Below are positions 43,095-49,948 of a stretch of 56,435 nt of DNA, piece after piece. Each line of letters begins with the position of its first letter. Position 1 is the first letter of the stretch. The notes under the pieces were generated by a model. That model was not told the origin of the DNA and made no database searches. It was given only the letters and a program-made list of their open reading frames with translations. A program made the position numbers and the translations under genes. The stretch comes from a virus: IMG/VR virus record IMGVR_UViG_3300020200_000036, positions 1-56,435 of that record. One strand, given 5' to 3'.

Positions 43095-44013
43095 TCAACA
43101 CTTCGTTAAATAAGGAGTATTTAGCTCTAATGGCATAAACTCCACGAGTGGAATCGAAGTTCCCGGCAGTGACTTGAGAATGTGTTGATAATGTCTCTGT
43201 ATTCCATTGGAAAATCATCACATTATCTGCGCTCATAAAAGTGTGAGCAGATGTGTCTGCGAAACTAGACACAGTAACCTTAGCTGGGAGATTGGCGGCT
43301 TCGTTCACTTTTACAATCTCTATTGATCCATTTGTAATTACATTATCTCTAAGTAGATTCTTTATTGACTCGTCTATTCCAATATTTTCAACAACAATAT
43401 TAGTAGCTAGTTTTAGATCTACTTTTGATCCTAGCGTTACTTTGCTGTTTATTAGCCTAGTCTTGGCTTTTAGCATCAGAGGTTCAGTTAGAACTGTAAA
43501 TCCCCCCTTTCTGAGCTTAAATTCATTGATTACAATCTGAAGCTCAGATCCTTCTGCCATATTTATGGTCCAGATGTCATTATAATCTTTTGTTGACTGG
43601 GCATCATTTGCTATCTGTTCACTAAGCCCATCAAGATTTATAACACCTGAAAGATTTATAGTTCCATCAAGAATAACAATGTATTTTCCAACACCAGTTT
43701 TAAATATACCGCTGGCTGATTGCCCCCCAGTATAGTTTGAAACATTGAAACATACATTGCTAGTATCAGCGGAGGAGTTGCAGAAATTCATAAGAATCTG
43801 ACCACTGACATTTGGAGTATCTATTAACTGTGTAGATGATCCAAGAAGTGAATTTGGATATAAGTTGTCCGATCTGGCAAAGATAGTGACTGCGCTGATT
43901 TGATATGGGTCAGCGTATTGTCCATCTAATAAAAAGAAAGCCTGTAATCCGACCTTTTCTAGCACAGATGGTCGATTATTTCTTTCACTAATGTATATGT
44001 TGTTCAAAAGCAT
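43063..44013 (-). CDS. Unknown beta-rich protein in the tail cluster
   Basis: A 316-residue beta-rich protein with a hydrophobic strand pattern throughout (YIVILDGTINLSGVINLDG; GFTVLTEPLMLKAKTRLINS; LATNIVVENIGIDESIKNLL) and the ending VYAIRAKYSLFNEVLITDPMYL. The N-terminus contains ISERNNRPSVLEKVGLQAFFLLDGQYADPYQISAVTIF (key LLDGQYADPYQISAV). I recall similar sequences among structural proteins of T4-like marine phages but cannot name a function. It follows the gp26 frameshift ORF with a 26-base overlap and precedes the tape-measure cluster across two inserted replication genes. Probably a virion protein. Confidence 0.65.
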   Translation of the reverse strand: MLLNNIYISERNNRPSVLEKVGLQAFFLLDGQYADPYQISAVTIFARSDNLYPNSLLGSSTQLIDTPNVSGQILMNFCNSSADTSNVCFNVSNYTGGQSASGIFKTGVGKYIVILDGTINLSGVINLDGLSEQIANDAQSTKDYNDIWTINMAEGSELQIVINEFKLRKGGFTVLTEPLMLKAKTRLINSKVTLGSKVDLKLATNIVVENIGIDESIKNLLRDNVITNGSIEIVKVNEAANLPAKVTVSSFADTSAHTFMSADNVMIFQWNTETLSTHSQVTAGNFDSTRGVYAIRAKYSLFNEVLITDPMYLTLT

Positions 44014-44224
44014 TTTTCTGAGCTTCCAGATCTTTTGTGTATAATTTTAAAAACACCGCTCTTTCGAGCTTTGTCATAGACTTAACATCTTGATAAGTAA
44101 AACTGCACTTACTTACCAGTATGTAGGCTTCTAGGAGCAAGTCCTCTATGTTTATTTTGGATGTTAAGTCACTGAAAAAAAATTTTCGTTGATTGGGACA
44201 GTCATTAACGACTCCCCCCCACAC
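43988..44224 (-). CDS. -1 frame extension of gp26-like protein (probable frameshift product)
   Basis: An open frame of up to 78 codons overlapping the gp26 3' end by 61 bases in the -1 frame. There is no ATG near its start; the only upstream candidate is a GTG at 44224 without a ribosome-binding site. The unique region (from about 44163 down) encodes a helical segment INIEDLLLEAYILVSKCSFTYQDVKSMTKLERAVFLKLYTK (key EDLLLEAYILV and TKLERAVFLKLY). A -1 slip at the AAAATTTTTTTT run would fuse it to gp26 as a protein of about 306 residues. Independent translation from an internal TTG cannot be excluded. Synthesis by frameshift is inferred. Confidence 0.6.
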   Translation of the reverse strand: MWGGVVNDCPNQRKFFFSDLTSKINIEDLLLEAYILVSKCSFTYQDVKSMTKLERAVFLKLYTKDLEAQKNAFEQHIH

Positions 44225-44907
44225 TCAGAACAGTGCAAAATAAACTTAGGGTCGAGGCCAAGGTCAGTCCGCAAGATATTATTTAAAATAAATTTAATAT
44301 CACGAATATGCATCCTTGGGATGGCTCGGCTAATAAAAACTGGATCTGAGGTTCCGTCTAGCTCAACAACAAATCTCCAAATATTATTATAGATCTGCTC
44401 TTGATTGTTTAAAAATTGCTCATCAGATACCCGTGGGAACCTTACCTTAGCAGTTTTTTTAAGTTTAGGTAAAGTTATTTCTCTAGGGTCAAGTATGTCT
44501 TGTGGTAGGTAATTTACTACCAGCTTATTTAAATCAATGTTGATATCAGCTTCAGCAGAACACTTAGGGCAAACTACATGGGCTGGGTAATTCTCGCCAT
44601 AGGAAATTTCTCTTATTTTTAATAAAATTAATATTTTATCTATTAAAAGTAAGGAATTTGTATCGAATCCTTTAACGCATTTTGATAGCAGTAAATTTAC
44701 CGGGTTTATGCCACTCCTTACGCTAGTTGATAATTGTTTTTCGTCTTCAAACTTTATTGGGCTGATTACTATCTCGGCTCTCTTGCTAGGGTAAAATCTA
44801 CCTTCTGTTGGTAGTTTAATTATAACATCTGTCTCTACTGGAGCGTCGCTAAACAGACTGTCTATTCTGGCATCTCTATCAGGTTGAAATTTATCTAAGT
44901 TTGACAT
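44164..44907 (-). CDS. gp26: Baseplate hub / tail-assembly protein (gp26-like)
   Basis: A 247-residue homologue of the T4 gp26 baseplate family (T4 208). It contains TDVIIKLPTEGRFYPS, then ISPIKFEDEKQLST and LLLIDKILILLKIREISYG, and two intact Cys pairs (CPKC at 113-116, CSEC at 226-229) that probably form a zinc ribbon. The C-terminal MHIRDIKFILNNILRTDLGLDP is a family landmark. It lies head to head with uvsW, the same neighbourhood as uvsW-uvsY-25-26 in T4. Its last codons contain a T8 slippery run leading into a -1 frame ORF, which suggests a tail-chaperone-like pair. AGGAAT precedes the ATG with suitable spacing. Confidence 0.85.
   Translation of the reverse strand: MSNLDKFQPDRDARIDSLFSDAPVETDVIIKLPTEGRFYPSKRAEIVISPIKFEDEKQLSTSVRSGINPVNLLLSKCVKGFDTNSLLLIDKILILLKIREISYGENYPAHVVCPKCSAEADINIDLNKLVVNYLPQDILDPREITLPKLKKTAKVRFPRVSDEQFLNNQEQIYNNIWRFVVELDGTSDPVFISRAIPRMHIRDIKFILNNILRTDLGLDPKFILHCSECGGESLMTVPINENFFSVT
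44175..44186 (-). promoter_or_regulatory. Candidate -1 programmed ribosomal frameshift site
   Basis: On the minus strand the gp26 frame reads GAA AAT TTT TTT TCA, three codons before the TAA stop. Both A-AAT-TTT and T-TTT-TTT satisfy the X-XXY-YYZ slippery rule. A -1 slip leads into the 78-codon frame. A short AGGA/TCCT hairpin is possible about 30 bases downstream; no strong pseudoknot is visible. Confidence 0.55.
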
Positions 44908-44937
44908 ATAATTCCTATATCTACTATTATAGTAGGT
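44901..44937. promoter_or_regulatory. Divergent promoter region between gp26-like and uvsW genes
   Basis: Only 30 bases separate the two starts. On the plus strand TTGACA (44901-44906) is followed after 18 bases by TATTAT (44925-44930), a good sigma-70-type pair whose start point would fall at or next to the uvsW ATG. CTACTA-TTA-TAGTAG (44921-44935) is a perfect inverted repeat containing TATAAT on the minus strand. TTGACA partly overlaps the gp26 start codon, so coding constraint explains some of the match. Confidence 0.4.
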
Positions 44938-46311
44938 ATGAAAATTAGGGTAGGTATTATAGACTCCTTAATAGAGACTGATAACCCACAAATAATAAAA
45001 ATATTATCTGATAAATGGGCTTTCCCTGTGCCTGGGCATCAGTTCACTCCAGCGTATCGCCGTAGGGGGTGGGACGGCAATAAGAGGTTTATCACTCCTG
45101 CTGGAAGGTTCAAAACGGGACTACTTCCGGCTATCCTAGAAGATCTTGCCAAGATTAACTGCAAACCTGAAATAGAGAGAGAATATCCTTCCAATGACAG
45201 TAAAAAATTTGCAACAAGTATAAAAGAATTTAATCTATTTGACTATCAAGAAAAAGCAGTTAAAGATGCAATAAAGTCTGAGAGGGCTTTAATCCTGTCC
45301 CCAACTGGGTCTGGGAAGACACTAATTCTAGCCTCTATGCTTACAGCTTTTCAGGATAAGAAAGTAGTTATCCTGTTTGACGAGCGAAGCATTCTTATAC
45401 AGACGTTTGATTATTTGACAAAGAAATGTGGTTTCAAGGATATTGGGATTAATCTCGGCGGTGATCACAAGAACGGCAGAATAATGCTGTCAACCGTTCA
45501 AAGTATTGAAAAGATATTTGACAGCCATTTAAATGAATCGGAGGTGTTGATTGTTGACGAAGTTCATAAATTTTGTCGTGGCGAAATTTCCATTGCTGCA
45601 ATACAGAGTTTTCCAAATGCTAGCTACCGTTTCGGATTTACCGCTACTATTCCAGATGATACCATTGGTCAGTTAACTTTGCGCGGTGCATTCGGTAGTA
45701 TTATTACAACTAAGACTACTCAGGACTTGATTAGTGAGAAAAAATTAGCCAAGCCGGTTATCCAAATTATAGAATATAAAGACGATCTGTCTGAGCAGGA
45801 CATGAAAGATTCTTACATAAATCTGTACGAAAAGTTCATTGTAAACTCAGACAAACGTAATCGTCTTATTATTGATCTTGCATCAAAGATATCAGACAGT
45901 AACCATACAGCCAAAGTTTGTATCCTAGTAAAGAACTTAGCGCACCTTGAGATTCTTAGACTCGCCATCCCGAACTCCTACACTCTTGAGGGAATCAACT
46001 CTATATCAGAACGTAAAAAGGCTATCAAAGGATTTATAAAGTCTAAAAAGGCAGCTTTTTTAATAGGAACCAAAGTATTGCAGACGGGGATTAATATCGA
46101 GGAGATCTCTCACCTCATCAATGCCAGAGGACTAAAAGATAAGATTCCTACAATTCAGGGGCTTGGCCGTGGTATGCGTAAAATGGACGGTAAATCATCC
46201 GTCATGGTGTACGACTTTATGGATGAAATACCATACATGAACGATCACTCCAAGCAGCGAATCAAGCATTACAGAAAAGAGGGCCATGAGATTAATTGGA
46301 TAAAATTATGA
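44938..46311 (+). CDS. uvsW: UvsW-like superfamily 2 DNA/RNA helicase
   Basis: A 457-residue helicase (T4 UvsW roughly 500-590). The N-terminal domain includes FPVPGHQFTPAYRRRGWDGNKRFI (key TPAYRRRGWDG), the UvsW-specific lead. SF2 motifs follow: FDYQEKAV (Q-like), Walker A SPTGSGKT (121-128), LIVDEVH (DEVH 207-210), FTATI (234-238), LVKNLAHLEIL, GTKVLQTGIN and QGLGRGMRK (motif VI, about 415). UvsW unwinds branched DNA and R-loops and helps switch T4 from origin- to recombination-dependent replication. It is encoded opposite gp26 and is followed by a small gene with ATGA overlap. No usable Shine-Dalgarno is seen at the ATG. Confidence 0.93.
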   Translation: MKIRVGIIDSLIETDNPQIIKILSDKWAFPVPGHQFTPAYRRRGWDGNKRFITPAGRFKTGLLPAILEDLAKINCKPEIEREYPSNDSKKFATSIKEFNLFDYQEKAVKDAIKSERALILSPTGSGKTLILASMLTAFQDKKVVILFDERSILIQTFDYLTKKCGFKDIGINLGGDHKNGRIMLSTVQSIEKIFDSHLNESEVLIVDEVHKFCRGEISIAAIQSFPNASYRFGFTATIPDDTIGQLTLRGAFGSIITTKTTQDLISEKKLAKPVIQIIEYKDDLSEQDMKDSYINLYEKFIVNSDKRNRLIIDLASKISDSNHTAKVCILVKNLAHLEILRLAIPNSYTLEGINSISERKKAIKGFIKSKKAAFLIGTKVLQTGINIEEISHLINARGLKDKIPTIQGLGRGMRKMDGKSSVMVYDFMDEIPYMNDHSKQRIKHYRKEGHEINWIKL

Positions 46312-46535
46312 AACCAGCAAATATTGTTTTAGATTCACTTTACAAGTTTACACAAACTCAAAAGAACAGCATGGATACTGTTTGCACTGATATAATGTCT
46401 TTAAAGGAAAAGCAAATTGGATTAGATACATTTAATACTTTAAACAATGCTATTAAAGAGTTAGAAGGCATTAGAGACAATATAGTTTCTAGACTTTTAT
46501 CATCTATGAAGCGTGGAGATATGATTAAAGATTAA
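46308..46535 (+). CDS. Small helical protein coupled to uvsW (uvsW.1 position)
   Basis: A 75-residue protein starting at ATG 46308, which overlaps the uvsW stop as ATGA; a TTG four codons upstream is a poorer start. It is entirely helical: KPANIVLDSLYKFTQTQKNS, then MSLKEKQIGLDTFNTLNNAIKELEGIRDNIVSRLLSSM (key NNAIKELEGIRDNIVSRL), a likely short coiled coil. T4 has a similarly sized uvsW.1 in the same place, so equivalence by position is possible; I cannot confirm homology by eye. It ends one base short of the convergent tail fibre stop. Confidence 0.7.
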   Translation: MKPANIVLDSLYKFTQTQKNSMDTVCTDIMSLKEKQIGLDTFNTLNNAIKELEGIRDNIVSRLLSSMKRGDMIKD

Positions 46536-46536
46536 A

Positions 46537-47970
46537 TTACTTTACTCCCCAATAAATTTGTGATGGAAGATTACCTGAATCAACGTCAACTTGCAATACA
46601 TAAGATGTATCTGGTGTGCCAGTGGGGACTTCTAACCAATACGGGAGTCCGGTTTCATTAATAGGATCATTCAATAATACAGCAGGATTCGATGGTTGAC
46701 CTAAATTAACAATATTAGTTCCATTGTAATAAAATAGATCTCCTGTTGCTAAAGTGCTTGGTACAGCACAAAACTTTCTTCCAGCGGTCGTGAACGAGGT
46801 CGAAGCAGTTAAATCCACTCCACTAAAATAAATTAATACGTTAGATCCTGTTGATTGATTTGCTATTGCTTGAAGAGTTGCATCAAGATTTACATAAGTA
46901 GTTGCAGATATAGTTGTAGCACTTAAAGATGAGACTCTGTAATTAGAGTTTGCATAAGTTCCACCACCGGCTGATACAAAGTTATTTGAAAGATTTGGGG
47001 CAACATGGCCTGGGACCCAGTTTGATAGTGTATCTCCTTGCCAAACTCCTGAAGTACCATTCCAAGTAAGAGGGCTGCCGTCTTCCATAAATGAGAAATA
47101 AGGATCACCTGAAACAGTTGTAGATCTTTGTACGTTATCTAGGTCACCTAAATCTATATGGTCTAACTGAACTTGACCTGTACCATAACCAATTCTTGCA
47201 GATTTCCATTGTGAATTTGAACTATTCCAATATAATACATGGTTGTTCGATGGGTTTGGAACATTAACATCGAATAAATTATCTAAAGTAGTACCTGTGG
47301 TAAAAAAAGTACCAGTAGCCACAGAATTTAGAGGATCTCCTCCGTTCCCAACTAAGAAGTGGTTTGCTGTAAATGAAGTTTGTCCAGTTCCACCGTAAGT
47401 AACTGACAATGGAGTGTTTTCTATTGCTATAGTTCCAAGTTCCAGGTTATTTCTCGCTTGTGCCGTACCCGTAGCCCCAGTTCCACCGTTAGCAACTGAC
47501 AATGGAGTGTTTTCTATTGCTATAGTTCCAAGTCCCAGGTTAGTTCTCGCTTGTGCCATACCCGTAGCCCCAGTTCCACCGTTAATAACTGACAATGGAG
47601 TGTTTAGACTTAAGATATTAGCAGTTAAGGTAGTTCCATTAAATGTTAAGTTACTATCTGAAGAATATCTTGTTCCATTATAATATATTACTCCATTTGA
47701 ATTTGGTGTAGCGGTTGCGTTAGTCCCACCTTGCTCTATTGTAACAACATTTGCAGTTGTAAGTAAAACTCCAGTTCCTTGTAAAGAAGTTACATTTATT
47801 GATGTCGGATCTACCCCCCCACCAGGACTGTATGTATAACCATTAATGCTAGTTACATTTAAACTATCAATAGCCAAATAATTCGATTCAGCAAGTCTAT
47901 ATGGGATGCCAGTTTCACTGTCAACGTGAAGAATAATAGGTCGTGGATCGTCTTTTGGCCCAATAGTCAT
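46537..47970 (-). CDS. Tail fibre protein with GGTGATG repeats
   Basis: A 477-residue fibre. The N-terminus MTIGPKDDPRPIILHVDSETGIPYRLAES is likely the virion attachment end. Residues 120-200 contain repeated units of the form TPLSV-x-x-GGTGATG-x-AQAR-x-NLxLGTIAIEN, the collagen-like/GGTGA fibre repeats common in phage tail fibres. Two 31-residue copies are nearly identical at DNA level, and a third is partial. The C-terminal half is beta-rich with FYYNGTNIVNLGQPSNP-type strands and a terminal SQIYWGVK. The N- and C-termini share the phrase ETG(I/L)PYRL/PYWL, indicating a duplicated element. It is probably trimeric and a determinant of host range. Confidence 0.82.
   Translation of the reverse strand: MTIGPKDDPRPIILHVDSETGIPYRLAESNYLAIDSLNVTSINGYTYSPGGGVDPTSINVTSLQGTGVLLTTANVVTIEQGGTNATATPNSNGVIYYNGTRYSSDSNLTFNGTTLTANILSLNTPLSVINGGTGATGMAQARTNLGLGTIAIENTPLSVANGGTGATGTAQARNNLELGTIAIENTPLSVTYGGTGQTSFTANHFLVGNGGDPLNSVATGTFFTTGTTLDNLFDVNVPNPSNNHVLYWNSSNSQWKSARIGYGTGQVQLDHIDLGDLDNVQRSTTVSGDPYFSFMEDGSPLTWNGTSGVWQGDTLSNWVPGHVAPNLSNNFVSAGGGTYANSNYRVSSLSATTISATTYVNLDATLQAIANQSTGSNVLIYFSGVDLTASTSFTTAGRKFCAVPSTLATGDLFYYNGTNIVNLGQPSNPAVLLNDPINETGLPYWLEVPTGTPDTSYVLQVDVDSGNLPSQIYWGVK
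47401..47586 (-). repeat. Two 93-bp tandem repeats in tail fibre gene
   Basis: Copies at 47401-47493 and 47494-47586 differ at only a few positions; a third partial copy follows from 47587 and a diverged one precedes. Each encodes 31 residues of the GGTGATG-AQAR-NLxLGTIAIEN unit. Confidence 0.92.
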
Positions 47971-48022
47971 AAAATTATTGTGATATATGACTTTAGAAGT
48001 TCATATTAAAATATTAATAATT

Positions 48023-49909
48023 CTACTTACTTTTTTTCTTCTTTGTTTTAGCTGGTGGCTCCTCATCAGCAACCTCTTCATCTTCTTTGCCGTCTTCCTC
48101 ACCATCTTCCCCATCATTGTTAGAGCCTACGTCAGCGTCACCATTCTTAGTATCTATTGGGGGAATTTCGTCTCCATCCCCATCACCAATTGGAGCCTTT
48201 TTATTTCCGTCGCCTTCATCTTTCACATCGCTCTCTTCCCCTTCGCTGCCATCAACTCCCATATCAGACTTAAGCATGGAAATAAGATCTTCTAATTCTC
48301 TCATGTTGTCGATAAGATCATCCTTCTCAACAAACTCGGCTTCGTCATCGTACCCATCAAGATTTCCTCTATCTTTTTCAGCTTCGCCTTCCATGTCTTC
48401 GGCAGCCTCTTCTCCTTGAACTTCAGCAGCGGCGTCCTCTGCGCCCATGGCAGGCATTTCATCAGATTTCTCATCGTCTTCGTCAGGCATTATTTTCATG
48501 CCCGCGTCTTCTCCTCCATCGGGCTCATACTGACCCTCCCCTTTGGGTATTTCCGAAGCCATGCCAGCCGCAGCAGGGGGTACTTCGCCGCCCGCAGCCT
48601 CTCCACCCATTCCGGCTTGAATCATCTTCAGGACTTGTCCAATCTTGCCAAGATCGTCAGCAACCTTGTCGAAGTTAAGATAATTCATTAGGCTTGTTTC
48701 ATGAAGAATAGTGTCATACTCGCAATCCTTAAAAACTCCATCTAAGAAGTCTGAGACATCAATAGCCTCTACACCATTCTTATTTTTAAGTGAATCAGAA
48801 AATTCATAAAGAGTCTTCTTAAGAACTGAATTCTTTGGGCTAAGTTTGCCAAGGGACTCAAATATTACAATGTGAGTCTTTACAAGCGAATCAAAAGTTG
48901 GAATGTCAGTTAGGTTCTGAACATTGACACCATATTTCTCATTTAATAGATGAGTGACATAATCCTTAACTGGCTTCTTAAATTCAAATACCTTAGCAGA
49001 AAATTCCTTGATATCTTTGGATGGCACAGCCTTAGTATCAACAAGTAGATCTAAGTTATTCTCAACAAGGTTTGAGATTTGCTTCTTCGTAGCCATAGCA
49101 AAATATGGAATATCGACAATTATCTCTGAGAGAAGCTTCATTATATTTTCATCTGATTCATAGATAAAGGCTGGAAGCTTCTGAACTTTATCATTTGTCA
49201 GCCAGACGGTATCTAGCTTCGATTTAGCCTCGACAAGCTCCTTAGTGATTAGCTCGTGCTTGCAGAGATGATCATACAGCGTGTGATTTACAGTCGCTGG
49301 AATTTCGTAGTTCTTACTCTCAGCAAGAGAAGCATAAGTAATTTTTGGAGTATTAAATGACTTTGAAATTACTGATGAAAGCTTTATTGTGTTTCTTATT
49401 TCTGGAATATTTATAAAGTTTGAAGATTCCCTAAGGAGTTTAACAAGATCATCCTTCATCTCAATAAGTCTAATAAACTCTTCTGATGAAACAATTTTAG
49501 TGCGCTCATCAAATCTTTCTATTTTAGAGATAAGTCTATCTTTTACTCTATCAAAGTGAAGTCTAGTCTCCCACAGACCTAGGACAGAATCAAAACTATC
49601 TTGTACTTTGGTTAGATCATTCTCAAGCATATCTGCAAGAAATTCACTAACTTTTTTGTCAACTAACTTTGAGTAAATTTCTTTATCCTCAAACAAAGTG
49701 GCATCTTCAACAGTAATATTATTTAATTTAAGAGCCTTTTTATCGAACTCGCCACGGATGGCTTGTCCCGACTCAGTTAAATAAGTTACAGTGTTATCTT
49801 CTACGTTGAATATTTCAACATTCTCCCGCAATGAACGAGCGAGATAATCACCTAGTTTTATTAGGTTTAGGAAAGTCTTATTACGCGACTCAAATAAGTT
49901 AGTTAACAT
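48023..49909 (-). CDS. Large acidic head-core candidate next to portal
   Basis: A 628-residue protein directly downstream of the portal gene. Residues 1-440 are helical and charged (LTNLFESRNKTFLNLIKLGDYL; DDLVKLLRESSNFINIPEIRN), with LYDHLCKHELITKELVEAK and similar long helices. Residues 455-615 are extremely acidic and low-complexity (long runs of E, D, G, A, M), ending in a Lys tail KTKKKKSK. This composition fits prohead core proteins such as T4 gp67/gp22, and the place (portal, then core) agrees with T4 order 20-67-68. I cannot prove homology. Several LxE/IxE sites could serve gp21. It is far larger than any T4 core protein. Confidence 0.7.
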   Translation of the reverse strand: MLTNLFESRNKTFLNLIKLGDYLARSLRENVEIFNVEDNTVTYLTESGQAIRGEFDKKALKLNNITVEDATLFEDKEIYSKLVDKKVSEFLADMLENDLTKVQDSFDSVLGLWETRLHFDRVKDRLISKIERFDERTKIVSSEEFIRLIEMKDDLVKLLRESSNFINIPEIRNTIKLSSVISKSFNTPKITYASLAESKNYEIPATVNHTLYDHLCKHELITKELVEAKSKLDTVWLTNDKVQKLPAFIYESDENIMKLLSEIIVDIPYFAMATKKQISNLVENNLDLLVDTKAVPSKDIKEFSAKVFEFKKPVKDYVTHLLNEKYGVNVQNLTDIPTFDSLVKTHIVIFESLGKLSPKNSVLKKTLYEFSDSLKNKNGVEAIDVSDFLDGVFKDCEYDTILHETSLMNYLNFDKVADDLGKIGQVLKMIQAGMGGEAAGGEVPPAAAGMASEIPKGEGQYEPDGGEDAGMKIMPDEDDEKSDEMPAMGAEDAAAEVQGEEAAEDMEGEAEKDRGNLDGYDDEAEFVEKDDLIDNMRELEDLISMLKSDMGVDGSEGEESDVKDEGDGNKKAPIGDGDGDEIPPIDTKNGDADVGSNNDGEDGEEDGKEDEEVADEEPPAKTKKKKSK

Positions 49910-49948
49910 AAAAACCTTTTATCACAAGTATCTAGGGATTTTTAATAC

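Noticed and set aside
44222-44224. GTG at 44224 as an independent start for the short ORF after gp26
   Set aside because: No ribosome-binding site and it would lie deep inside gp26; frameshift entry explains the arrangement better.
48087-48419. Ser/Pro-rich plus-strand frames over the acidic protein
   Set aside because: Antisense to GAA/GAT-rich codons; shadow of the acidic tail.
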